From Coniochaeta sp. PMI_546 (Eukaryota > Ascomycota > Sordariomycetes > Coniochaetales > Coniochaetaceae): a stretch of DNA of 64,000 bases. Made by a program: the position numbers and the translations under genes. This document shows, piece after piece, positions 9,724 to 20,653 of the stretch (position 1 is its first letter; each line of letters begins with the position of its first letter). The stretch lies in the NCBI GenBank assembly GCA_021432605.1, contig MU271143.1, positions 3,109,277 through 3,173,276 on the forward strand. Direction: 5' to 3'. The notes below the pieces were generated by a model. The model saw only the letters and a program-made list of their open reading frames with translations, made no database searches and was not told where the DNA came from.

Positions 9724-11278
9724 TGGAATGTAGACTTAGCAGTCAAAACGCTGCTGAATGTGTGTCAGACAAGCTCGAGATTTGAGAAGGAAACCTGTGA
9801 TCGAGTATGTTCACAGAGCATGCGATGATACGAGCGGAGAGCCGGTAACCCGCCTTTGTGATGACCGGGGCTGTAGGTAAAGTTTCGGGTAAATAGGGCG
9901 TTAGGCTTTTCGCTGCATGTCTAGTATACTACATTCTGCCTTCTAGTAGGTCCAAACAGCCGGTATAGAAACGCTTGTGAGGGGAAGCCGCACATGTCGG
10001 GTCATGTCCAGTCACGACGGAGAGGCCTTGAGGATCCCTCGGCGTGGCATTCCTAGATCCGCTACGAATGCTGCGAAGCCATCCTGCGGGCCAACCTGAT
10101 CCTCAACCCTTTGAGCTTCAGCTTCATTCAGCGGCCTGACACAAGATGTAATCACTGAAGGGATGTTGGTTTGACATTATCGAACCCCAAACCAAGCGGC
10201 TCAACTGCAAGCCGGTGACGAGCGCACATATGGTAGCCGACATCTAGAGTCCAAGTAAAAGCGAAGTTGCATCTAGAGTAAAGGTCCCAACCTTTGCCTA
10301 ATACAATGGACCCCTTCCTTTCGCCTTCTCGGACGTGGGAAGGTGCCCAAACCATTGAGATCTTGTCTCAAAAGACGCCCGAGATCGAACACAGTTGCTG
10401 TGTTGTCGCAGAGGGTTCACATCCGATGCATGATGTTGGCAGGTTGTTGAATCGATTCCTTTATTCAGAAGACCTGAGTTGCCCTTGGCGTTGCTCTCAG
10501 TGGTGTCAAGTCAAATATGAGTTGGCGGTTGCTGACTTGAAGTTACTCAACGAACCTGATTGGGGTTCTCAATGCTGGGGTCGTAAAGTTTTTGATCGCG
10601 GTGTCTTGAGAGCCCACGAATTGAGAGCCTCCTTCTCTACGATTGTTTGCGTCCATTCCTTCCCACCGTCCATCACCAGCTGCGGCTGTAGAAATAGGTT
10701 GTGAATGATCCTGAACGCTGTTGACGCCGAGTTTGGAAGCCGACCACTGGTGAAATCGCCACCAGTATCCCCTTAAACACGCATCGTATCACCATGAGCA
10801 GTTCTGCACTCGCTGGGGGACTTTAGAGTCGTTCATAGCAACCTGGACTTCGGCACGGGCTCGAAAGGGCTTCCTAGTCATGAGCGAGGTGAATAGGCGC
10901 GAAATCAGAGCGCACATGTTCTCCTCCTATCATGTGGACAAATGGCATCTGAATTTCTGGAGACGATGCATTGGCAAATCAACATCTGTCATGCCGTCTG
11001 CGGATGTCACTAATTACCAAGCCGCAGAGAACAATGACACTGTGTCAGATCGACGGATGAGGTCGAGCCGCCTCGACAAGGAGCCCGGCATCTCTGAAGT
11101 CTCAAGGTCTACGACATCCTAGTACTTTCAGCCTAACCAATGAAGACAGACAATGCGCATCTTTGTACAGTCCCTCCTGTAATGAACCCCTTGTTCCGAA
11201 TCATTTATCTGCACATGTGCAGCCACAGTTTAATGGCCACGGATCAGGTGAGGACTCATAGGAGCCTACAGAGAATAT
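9724..11278. other. Intergenic, no gene supported
   Basis: Two open frames on the plus strand (near 10306-10704 and 10880-11122) lack domains, splice context and protein-like composition. I see only a small hairpin-like word pair (ACTGGTG and CACCAGT near 10744-10766). The left part should carry the promoter of the secreted DUF8021-like gene. Confidence 0.5.
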
Positions 11279-13674
11279 CTATGCGCCTGACTTGCTTCGC
11301 GTGACGGCAGTGGCAAACAGTTCCTCCACCTCGTTCTCTTGCAGTTCAAACAGTTTTTCGAAGCCATGCGGGTACGATAGGAGCTGCATACTCCTCTTCA
11401 TCGCTTGCTGGAGATGTGCACCTGCCCGGAACAAGACGAGATCTTGAGCAGTAGACTTGCTCTTTGCGTGGACATCCAGGCCAGGGACGCCCCAAGGACG
11501 CTGGTCTACCTCACACGTTGTCCAGTTACCGGTAAACCCGCCGTCCGCGTCTCCGGGATTATCGAAATGCGGCTTCTCTGGCACGATGCCCTTGGTGAAG
11601 TACGCTTGTATTTTCCGCATTGTGCAGATAGAGATCATGGATGACGAGCAATGGCCTTCAGCCATTTGCTCAATGAAGCCGGCGTTGAGGAACTTCCGAG
11701 ACTGTGCTAGTCCTGAACGGATTGGGGTGACAGGGTCGCGCGAGTTTGAGACGAACAGAATGGGGAATGAAGTATTCACCGGGTCTCTGTCTTTGAGCGG
11801 AAATTTGTCCCAATCTATGGAAGGAGGATCCACGTGGTCAATATCCCAGCCAACACAGCGACTTGCGATCGTGAAAGCCTGGTTCTGGGTTAGAATAATT
11901 GTCGGTGCAAGAGAGGAGGAGATACCATACGACATCACCAAAAGATGAGACGTTAATCATCTTCTGCAGCTCCGTTTCGAGCCCCGACCGGCTTACATTC
12001 AGCTTCCCAGACAATTCAATCAGTCACAGTTGCGTTGCAGAGATGGAAAAGGAAAGGGAGAAGATAAGGTGATCCATGATCGGCCTGCTTACCCGGAACC
12101 TTTGATCACTGCACAGGACTGTTGTTCCGCCATCATCGGGAATTTTGATTCGTGGGTCTCGCGGCGTTGATTCGCACAAGGGGGATAGGTCGACTGGCCC
12201 GATGAAGCTCGACAAATCCAGCCCTCGATATAAAGCATCAAACACCGTGGCAATGAGAGGGAAGACAACCGGCGCGTAGCTCGCGGAGAACAGCAAGGCC
12301 TTCACCGTGCTGTACGATACATAGACCGGCATGGAACCCTTGATGGCGTACACGCGTGGCCGGTCAGCCAGGCTTTTGAGAATCGAATCGAATCTCTGAG
12401 TCAAGTCGTCCAGTTTGTCACCTTTCCTGTAAAGATGACAACGTTCCTGGGCTTGGTAACAGTAGAGGCGAAATCTTTCAATCACCTTGTCCATATCTTG
12501 AACTGCATTCATCCAACTCTGGCGCTGCGCGTTAGTGACGGGTGTCTGGCAATTGAAACACGGTCACGGAAGGGTCAGCAGGGCTCACATTCTCAAAGTA
12601 CCACTCGTCCGAATCCACAACACCGTCTAGCACGATGCGTCCAACGTATTCCGGAAACATGGTGGCGAAGGTAGCCCCGAGGATGGTACCGTAGCTAAAC
12701 CCCCAATAGACGAGCTTACCCCGGGTGCTTGGAGGCTGCGAGTCATTGTTGGCCAATCCAGATCCTGGAGACGATGCCTCGCCCACTTCCATGTGAGGCA
12801 TAGCGCCATCTAGCTCGCGATGGAGACCAGAAGTCCATTTGTCCCATGCCTGGACGATACTGAGCATATCTTGGGCCACATTTGGCGTCCCTGCGAACCT
12901 CAGGATACTATCTGGGTGGTCTTGGGGGTTGCAAAGCTTCGTCAGGCCACGTTGGCGAAAGACAACCTGCTCCGTGGCCGTATCGCTAGTGTTTGGCAGG
13001 CCGACCACCGCGTTGCCTGCCAACCATAGCGTACGCCGTAGCAACGAGCCTTCTCTCGATACTCGTTTCTCGTACGGAGAGTGAGGATCCCCATCGCTAG
13101 ATATATCCGAAAAGCAGTCGGCTTGGGGTGTCGTAGCACCAATTCCCCTTGGATCGAACCCAATGATATCAAGGTCAGAGCCTGCGACCTCCTGATGCGC
13201 ACGTCCAGCAAGCATAACCAAGGACGTTCCTGATCCGCCGGGACCCCCGGGATTCACGAGCAGAGGGGACTCGGACCAGGCGCCAGATTTAGTATGGTTC
13301 TTCCCCGGTAGCATGACGAGAGCAATGTGGAGCTGTGGACTAGGCCTCATCAATGACGTCGACCGATTCAACGGCCGGTTGTAGTCTAGAGGCACGGTCA
13401 GACGAGCACAGAGAAATTCATCGACCCAGCGGAGGCAAGGCACCCAATGCAAGTCCTCGCTTGGCTCGATCAGGTCCCAGTCCAGCATCAGCTCATTGTC
13501 ACCAGTCCCTTGAGGACCAGGAGCCTTGTCTGTGGTCCGACGTGCTTCAAGAGCTGACCACGATGTCCAGAGTAAAGCGGTAACAGTCACGGCAAAAGCG
13601 ACCCTTTTGAATCTCCCGCGTTGGGGAGCCTCACGGCGAGGATCTGGCTTTCTGAGGCTTTCCAATCGGCCCAT
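11279..13674 (-). CDS. TAP-like alpha/beta hydrolase with N-terminal membrane anchor
   Basis: I join exons 13674-12589, 12524-12093, 12002-11931 and 11878-11279; phases close to 729 residues. The 72-bp third exon encodes LNVSRSGLETELQKMINVSS and continues into FGDV. After a short basic head, residues about 23-41 (RVAFAVTVTALLWTSW) form one membrane segment, so this looks like a type II membrane protein rather than a freely secreted one. The hydrolase region has the oxyanion segment NPGGPGGSG, the elbow GFSYGT (about residue 326), the Asp in NSRDPVTP and the His in EGHCS, the triad of tripeptidyl-aminopeptidase-like S33 enzymes. The C-terminal TAP domain is complete. Substrate unknown; peptidase or esterase activity is family inference. 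The second acceptor could lie 6 nt further in. Confidence 0.8.
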
Positions 13675-14074
13675 GATTTGAAGACGTTGGTAACGAGAAT
13701 GAATATGTCGGCCGAGGCAATTGGGTCGTGTGTTACGTTCTCGTATCAGGCCTTCGGTGTTGACCACGGTTTTTATAGTCTAGGCATTTCTTGTTTGACG
13801 CACTTCAGTTCCATTACGCGGCGGCCGCGCGGGGTTAATGATCCGCGCCGCTCCAGTGGTGCGCAATCCTTGCACTTTGACGGCTGATATGGCTCGAACA
13901 GTACAACCCTCTAGATGCTAACACGCAGGATCGTTGCTGCCTGTTCCTGCTGGAAGGATGCGACCATTTTTTGGTCCCAATGTCCGAATAGATTCGTAGA
14001 TAAGGTACTTACACCCTCTCACCGTGGCACGCATGGACGTCAAAGTCTCGGGTGCCTGTCTACATGAAAGTGTA
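13675..14074. other. Promoter region of the TAP-like gene
   Basis: These 400 bp lie between the TAP-like start and the 3' end of the CENP-L gene. A GC-rich patch (GCGGCCGCGCGG, about 13819-13830) is present. No open frame or RNA gene is apparent. Confidence 0.45.
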
Positions 14075-15478
14075 TTAAGAACGAGCCGTCGCCCGCTCCA
14101 GCAGTCCGTCCAGACAGTCAATGACGGCTTGGATATGTGGCGCCAATACAGGTCGCCCGGCTGCATCGCCAAGCTTTTCCAACGGCGAAAAGAGCTTCAG
14201 ACGAGCTTCCGACAAGACGAACCCAGCACACGCCACTTTTGTTATCCTCGTCCTCGAGTCGAAGAGATTGAGCGCTAGGTGCTCGTCAAAATAAGTGCCT
14301 AAAGCCTCGGTGAAAGGATATGGAGTGGCTATGCTGTCCGGCGAATTGGTATCAAGCCTCGGTTTGTACCTCCAGTCCCAATCCTCCTCGAGCACGTCCC
14401 TGTCGACCTTCCTTCGTTTTACGGTGTGCTCTGCCCGCGTGGATTCAGGCTTCGACTTCCCAGCCGCGTCTGGTGGTTTGCGCTTGGTTCCCTCATCACA
14501 AAATCTGACCAGGTCTGAGGATGATATGATGACGTCGATAGACTTCAGACCCAGGTCGGCGTTTCGTGGCCCATTGAAGTCTGACTGCGGCGTCACTTGG
14601 CTAGGAAGGGCGAATCCCAACGTGATGACGACATCTTTGGATGCCGCTGAACCGCTCATCAGCTTCGAAATGGTTATCCAGCGTTCCAGGTTAGCGAGCA
14701 GTGTTTGAGTGCCCAACCGTAGAGGACTGATGCGGCAGTCGAACGTGTTGGACAGGAAGTCGATGACGACGGACCGGAGTGGGGTAGGCATGCGAAAGAG
14801 GAGGAGAGGAAGGTTGCGAAAGTGACCTGGATTTACCGGCTTAGTTCTGCCGGACCCGTCAGGAGTCGCTAGTTGAAAGAAGTCGGTCCCGTCCACGCCT
14901 CTTACAAGATCGTCTCCGAGGCCTATGTCCTCTTCTTCGTCGAGCATCGGTATGAGCAGAGCTGTACAGTAGGCGCCCTCGTAGCGTATCGAGATGTGAA
15001 GAGCTTGGCGATTGGAGACACTCCTCAGCCGTCGGGTCGCAGCTCCACCATCCCAGACTGGATATGCTGCTCCGATCTCGCTTCCTAAGTCGCGACTGAC
15101 GGGTCTGCCGCCGTCGCCGTCCACGCCGTCCATGGTTTCACGTCCAATGCCCAGTACCGACCCTAAGGACGACCAACTGAGATGGACTGCCTCCAGCGCG
15201 CCGGCCCGACCCATTACACCCCCGTCACTAGCTAATCCCACCTCGACGCCCCTCACAACATCGCCAACGAGCAAGTCGCGTAGTCTCTTGGCAAGAGCAC
15301 CGAGCCGCTCCTGATCCAGAGGTTTCACACCGAGATGAAGGGGCGAAACGCGATACGTTGAAAAGGTTGTATCGAAGAGAGTATATCCAGATTCGGGGAA
15401 ATCAGATGATATATCGGATGGTCCTTGGGATCCAGGGTCACCATTTGAATTGCGTTCCCGGCGACCTCGGGGTGACAT
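14075..15478 (-). CDS. Inner kinetochore protein CENP-L / Sim4-complex Fta1
   Basis: Single-exon gene, 467 residues from the ATG at 15478 (MSPRGRRERN); the frame stays open upstream, but this start precedes the conserved core directly. Residues about 33-80 hold the family hallmark FDTTFSTYRVSPLHLGVKPL followed by RLRDLLVGDVVRGVEVGL. The C-terminal part (ITKVACAGFVLSEARLKLFS) is also typical. CENP-L/Fta1 pairs with CENP-N in the constitutive centromere network that holds CENP-A nucleosomes. A Lys/Arg-rich linker (TVKRRKVDRD) may be an NLS. The upstream region carries two ACGCGT motifs, consistent with cell-cycle transcription. Confidence 0.8.
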   Translation of the reverse strand: MSPRGRRERNSNGDPGSQGPSDISSDFPESGYTLFDTTFSTYRVSPLHLGVKPLDQERLGALAKRLRDLLVGDVVRGVEVGLASDGGVMGRAGALEAVHLSWSSLGSVLGIGRETMDGVDGDGGRPVSRDLGSEIGAAYPVWDGGAATRRLRSVSNRQALHISIRYEGAYCTALLIPMLDEEEDIGLGDDLVRGVDGTDFFQLATPDGSGRTKPVNPGHFRNLPLLLFRMPTPLRSVVIDFLSNTFDCRISPLRLGTQTLLANLERWITISKLMSGSAASKDVVITLGFALPSQVTPQSDFNGPRNADLGLKSIDVIISSSDLVRFCDEGTKRKPPDAAGKSKPESTRAEHTVKRRKVDRDVLEEDWDWRYKPRLDTNSPDSIATPYPFTEALGTYFDEHLALNLFDSRTRITKVACAGFVLSEARLKLFSPLEKLGDAAGRPVLAPHIQAVIDCLDGLLERATARS

Positions 15479-16209
15479 TGCAATGTTGATCTCGATGAAA
15501 CTTAGCCCGGACTGGCGTCTTGTAACGCGTTGTATTTCAGAGCCGCTTTGGGTCCAGTGGTTCAAAAAGGCGTGTCTTAAAGACACTGTCAATTTGTCGC
15601 GTCCGACGAGTGTCCTCGACTTGATAAGACGAGGTTTGGACCGCAAATTTAAACGAATTGGCCGGCAGATCAAAGATGTTTTGGGGAAATCCAACCCACG
15701 GCTGCTAGAGGTCATGTCATGGTGGGGTTCGCGACCACAATTACCACAACTTGCATAGCATACATAAGGTACATCATGCGCATAAGTGAATCGCCGCCGC
15801 CGCCACTACCACCACGACGCGTCTTTCTTCTTCAAACCCCGGTCTTTGAGAGGCTGGATATCATGTGGATAGGATTTCACCAAGATGAGTGGGAAATAGG
15901 CAAAGCAGAATTGAATTATGAAATATATCTAAACCTCCCTTCAAAGGTGGCACTTCGATAACGACGAGCGAATGGTATATAGCAAGCAGTAGGACTTGTG
16001 GCACTGTCGTCCTATCCCGCTCCGCAACGCCTCGCAATGCATAGAATTGAGTTGCATAGGAACGCCGCCCACAAAACATACAATGTGCCATCTCGTTCTC
16101 CAAGGCCTTCCTGCAACTCTCAGGAGACAGCCGGACATTGCAAGACTATCAGCCCTCGTGCGGTGACTGGCTGGGCCAGCACCCTCCTCCTCTCCGAGGG
16201 GCCAGCACA
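15479..16209. other. Promoter of CENP-L and 3' region of PEP7
   Basis: No gene is seen. ACGCGT occurs at 15525-15530 and 15817-15822, that is 47 and 339 bp upstream of the CENP-L ATG. A CCG/CCA-rich simple patch lies near 15792-15815. Confidence 0.5.
15525..15530. promoter_or_regulatory. MCB-type motif ACGCGT upstream of CENP-L
   Basis: The palindromic MluI cell-cycle box recognised by MBF-type APSES factors sits about 47 bp before the CENP-L start; a second copy lies at 15817-15822 within GACGCGTC. A single six-base match is weak evidence, but placement fits a cell-cycle gene. Confidence 0.35.
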
Positions 16210-18365
16210 CTACGCGCCCACGGCGTACAATTCTTTCCAGCGATCCTCTACAGCACTGACTCGCTTTGTAAGGACCTCAATCTCACGGTCTAGCTCCTCC
16301 CTATTTCTCGTAAGTGCTGACACTTCCTCGAACCGTCTGCTTCCTCTGGCGTTATTGACCATGTCATTGACAAGGAAGCGTTGCTCTTCCAGTACCACCA
16401 GCCGTTCCCTAAGCTCCTTTTCTTCCGTTTCCAGAGCTGATACGGCAGTACTGGCCTCACTGGCTCCGCCGAGACTTGCTGTGTCCGGATCAGACGATGC
16501 AGCCGACTCGCCGTTACGTAGCGGAGACAGGTGTGAGGGGGAGCCGTTGAGGCCAGAAAGCAGACGGCGGTGGTTCGAGGAGGAAGAGGCCGAAGACGAG
16601 CCCGACTGAAGCATGCGAGGCACGCTTTTCAGCGGTAGCATGTGCGTGTGCAGAAAAGACGAGGCAGCACCGTAGATGGCCTGTTGCAACCTCTGTTGCG
16701 TTGGACTGTCTGTCTTGAGGTCACGCAGCCGCTTGGCCGCGAGGTTGTACTTGGTGAAACTATCTGTTAGCCTCTTGCGTATTTTTGCTGCTTCCTGGAT
16801 CTGGGCGTGAGTCGGCGGCGGCTTGCCCCGGCCAGAGCCGTTCCGCTGCAAATCCCCGTCCTCTTCCGGTAATTTCAGAGCCATCATGGTCCGTTGAAAG
16901 GAGGGCATAAGCTGGCGAATTCCACGCTCAAACTGACGGAGGGTCTCATAAGCGCGCTGATCTGGCGGCTTGTGGGCTATGGATTCTGCAAACTCGCGTT
17001 TCGAAAAGATGGTAGTCTTGCAGTCGCGGCACATACGAACGTCTACGCTTATTTGCCCAGCTCCCGCGCCCTTCTCCGATGGCAGTGCTGCCGTCACACG
17101 CTGGTTAGCACGTACAGTGAGTGAGAGCCGAGGTAAGACACCAGGCTGCTGGGCGGGGGAAGGCAAGGAAGTATAGACTTACGGCGTTGAACGCTCAATC
17201 CTACTTCAGTGGAGCATTCCGTCTGCGGATCGGCGCAGACAACACGTCCGCATATCCGACAATGGTGTCTCCTAAACGTCCACGTCCCGAACTCTTGTTG
17301 GCAGAACGGGCACTTGGCCACCTTGGCGTCGTCCTCCCACGTCACCACAGATTGCTCAATGAGTTTGCGCTGGTTCTTTTGCCCTGCTAACGTGGCCACT
17401 GGTGATAGTAAGCCGCCACTGGGGGTAGCTGGTAGCTCCTCCGGCGGGTTCGCAAGTAGTGTCGTGAGCTTCGTCAGCCTCTTCTCGAGCCTCGCGATCT
17501 CCAGATTCTGTCTCTCAACCTTTTTTCTCCTCACAGCAAAGAATTCCTCGCTATGGTCCCTCAGGAAACCATTGTGTTCGTTGTATCCTTCCCTGGACTT
17601 GTAACACGTCTCGCAGACACGGCACCAAACTCCACGCACAGGGTCATGGGTAGCCTGACGTGAGAGTTTCATTTGGTACATGGTGTGTTCTTCGCAAAAC
17701 AGCCGGCCGCACTTGCGGCAGTTGATGCTTCCGTTCAAAGGCCCTAACCTCCTCCCACACGGCGGATCTGTACACACGTCGTTGCCTGTCGGCTTTTGCC
17801 AATGCTTTCTCGTGACGAGTTCCTCCGGGTCGATAACAGTGGGCACATCCTGAAGCTTTGAGCTGCTGCCGGCAGCGACGTGCGCTGGAGCCATCTGGGT
17901 CTCATTGGATTCGAACACTTCTAGACCTCGCAGTTTCTGGTTGATGATGGAGAGGGGCTGAAATCGTTTAGCCTTCAGCACTTGCTTGTCGAGCCACGAC
18001 TTGACCTCATCTTGCTCAGCCTCGGGCAACTCTTGATGTACGTCGTCGATGTGCCGATTCAGTTGGAGGAGCGTCAACATTTCCTCCTCGCATATTGGGC
18101 ATAGAAGCCGGTTGTCGGATAAGGTGCCATCGGAGGGGCCGGCGATGTTGATATTGGACGCTAGGTCCTGATTAAGGTCGCGTAGAGGTCCGGACGATGG
18201 AGGGGAAAGTGAGCTCGGGGTCGAGTTCCTGGAATGGAACGAGACAGTGCTCGACTCTGATGGCGCAAAGGGGCTCGCAGCTCTCGGAGTTTGTGCCGGG
18301 GAGGGAGGAGCGAGACCCTTCCCGGACCCCAGAATCCTCCCTCCGCCAAGTTTGCGTCCAGACAT
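16210..18365 (-). CDS. PEP7: FYVE-domain endosomal tether Pep7/Vac1 (rabenosyn-5 family)
   Basis: I join exons 18365-17183 and 17087-16210 (95-bp intron with GTAAGT donor and GCTAAC branch), giving 686 residues. A C2H2-like finger spans residues 89-110 (LCPICEEE...HIDDVH). A first FYVE-like finger spans about 188-262. A second begins near 345 with RRHHCRICGRVVC, the lipid-binding R+HHC+xCG signature, and crosses the splice junction. A C-terminal coiled coil (LETEEKELRERLVVLEEQRF) matches the Rab-binding end of this family. In yeast, Vac1/Pep7 binds PI3P, Vps21 (Rab5), Vps45 and Pep12 to dock Golgi vesicles on endosomes; the same role is inferred here. It is divergent from MET8. Confidence 0.88.
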
Positions 18366-19191
18366 GAAGAATCTCAAGGAGTTTGTGGGATTTGCAACGG
18401 ACTACGAGGGTGCGTCGTCGTCGCGAGGTGACACGATTTGGCACCACGAGCTAGTAGTAAGCGGTGGAGAGAGGGTTTCGGGTGCCGGTGTTGGTTCTAC
18501 GAAAAGGTGCGTTCGCTTGGCTGTCCCGTTAGCGGATGAGCGTCGACAGCAGACGCATCATGGGCATTGTCAGCCACATAATCGCCTAGGGAAGTAAGAA
18601 GAGGCAACACGAGCACCAAAGAGCTCAAGGCGCGACGTCGTGAGGTTGAGGTTTTGGTGGTGAGGAGAAGCACGAGTATAGTGGTTTGAGCTGCAGCTGC
18701 CCCGACTTGCAAAGTACCTGGCAAGGATTCCCTAATTAGTGGGGGTGGATGGGTCGCTGCGGCGACTGCGACTGGGCCGGGGCCGGAGACGGTACATGTA
18801 GTACATTTAGGTAGGGACAATGAGATGAAAGACTAACACAGTGAACCTACATTATCGTCGAAGGTTCCCATAGACTTGATCATTGACTGATTGATCCCCG
18901 TCAATTGCTCTATAATGGGGCATTATACTGGCATGAATTGTGTGCATATAAGTGTGTCCTTTTTAGGTACCCAGGTGGCATGTATGTACTCTATACCTGA
19001 TATCAGGGCGGACGGGCTGGCCCCTCTTAGTACCTAGATACCTCGCCTGCCGGAGTATCTGAGCTTTCAAATCACATTTATCGTTATCCGTTATCGCCTT
19101 TAGCTCCGTCGTCATGACTTCCCAAAGGTTCCAAAGCTGGTAGCTGAAACAAAAGAATGGCTTGAGCAAGCCTGGCTGTGATCAATGAACA
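18366..19191. other. Divergent promoter between PEP7 and MET8
   Basis: The 826-bp interval feeds both genes. A GGTA/TACC-rich patch occurs near 18783-18816 and again near 18964-19040. No other feature is supported. Confidence 0.5.
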
Positions 19192-20058
19192 ATGTCTACG
19201 CCTGAGGCTAGATTTCCCGAGGTACAAGGAGGCGGCAGCTTGATCCTTGCCTGGCAGATCAGAGGCAAAAAAGTCGTCGTCATTGGCGGCGGCGAGGTAG
19301 GTTTCACTTGTGCCCTTCCATCTCTGTCTTCCAATCCAAATGTCGGTCATCGTTAACATCTTATTGTTTTCCCGCAGGTTGCCGCCGGGCGCATCCTAAA
19401 CTGTCTCAACGCCGATGCGCTCGTTACCGTAATATGCCCGTCTTCGGGCCTGAACGAGGAAGTCGCCTACCGTGTCTCGCAGTCACAGGTGCAACATATT
19501 GACCGCAAGTTCGAACCATCCGACCTAGACTCCGGTGTCGACATGGTCCTTGTCGCTGTCGATGACCCGGACGCTTCCACCACCATATGGAAGCTATGCA
19601 AGGAAAAGAAGATACCAGCCAACATTGCAGACGTACCTCAGGAGTGCGATTTCTATTTTGGAAGCGTCCATCGCGACGGACCACTGCAGGTCATGGTCAG
19701 TACCAACGGCAAAGGGCCGCGTTTAGCCTCGACCATTCGGAAACACATTGCCGCCAACCTGCCAAAGAATGCAGGTCGGGCTATCGAGGCTGTTGGGCTG
19801 CTCCGGGCGAAGTTGAGAGGGGTCGCTCCGCGTCCCGAGGAAGGTCCACGCCGCATGAAGTGGATGACGAGGGTAAGCGATGCCTATGGATGGGAAGAGA
19901 TGTGCACATTATCCGAAGAAGAGATGGCCAACCTCCTGCGCTTTTATGCCACCAATGACGTCCCTTCGATGGAGACCCTGAAGCTTATGAGTGCAGGTGT
20001 TGATCCGCAGAAACTAGATGTTTTCGATGGCTCATTTGGATTTAGTGTTGGTGCTTAG
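19192..20058 (+). CDS. Siroheme synthase Met8 (precorrin-2 dehydrogenase / ferrochelatase)
   Basis: I join exons 19192-19296 and 19378-20058 (81-bp intron with GTTAAC branch), giving 261 residues. The Rossmann motif VVVIGGGEVAAGRIL is split by the intron at residue 35, which is why the downstream frame alone looks headless. Further hallmarks are VLVAVDDPDAS, ANIADVPQECDFYFG and STNGKGPRLASTIRKHI. In yeast, Met8p oxidises precorrin-2 with NAD+ and inserts iron to make siroheme, the cofactor of sulfite and nitrite reductases. This version lacks an SUMT domain, as in yeast, so another gene must supply uroporphyrinogen methylation. Cytosolic; no signal peptide. Confidence 0.92.
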
Positions 20059-20653
20059 AGGTCATGACTGGCTGGGGCAGCGCGAGCAGAGACGGGCTGG
20101 ACAATTTTGCGGGAGTTAGAGGGGCCAAATTGATGATACCATAGACGCCCTGAGAGAAACCTTTCGTCGCAGTCTCGACTCTTAAGTAGATCCAACATTA
20201 AGACTTAAGTGTCACCTCCCAAGCTGGCAGTCATACCACGGGAAAGCTTGACGATGTCGATTACACGCAAGGATTCGAACGGGTATCGGTCCACGTCTAG
20301 GCAAAGAAAGGCCCCCGGGATTGAATATCCCGATCTCGCAGACTCTTGTGCTGGGATGTGAAGAGGCTGAGCAGATTCTTAACATCGCGTCGAGGACATT
20401 GTTGGCAGATTTTCCTCATTGTAGCGGGCGCTCCCTGGTGTTCACCCACTCAAGTTCCCACACAGACTTGACAAAGTATATCCATCCACCCGTGTAGGGT
20501 ATGACAATATAGTAAAAAGGCAGAGCCACCTAAAAACAGCAAGAAGACTCGAAAGATGAACCCGCCGCCAATGCTCAATGCGCATGCGCCACACGACGTA
20601 AGTATATCAAAAACGCTCCAGACACCATATAAATAGACCTTCCCAGAAGCCAC
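20059..20653. other. Convergent 3' region of MET8 and MBP1
   Basis: Both neighbouring genes end here. A GGATTCGAAC word near 20269-20278 recalls a tRNA T-loop but no cloverleaf can be drawn around it. No gene is supported. Confidence 0.5.

Noticed and set aside
10294-11122. Two plus-strand open frames between the DUF8021-like and TAP-like genes
   Set aside because: No domain, no signal peptide, no splice context, and codon and residue composition unlike the neighbouring genes.
20262-20345. tRNA candidate on the minus strand, from the GTTCGAATCC word
   Set aside because: The flanking bases do not pair into a T stem, and no acceptor, D or anticodon arm can be drawn at the right distances.
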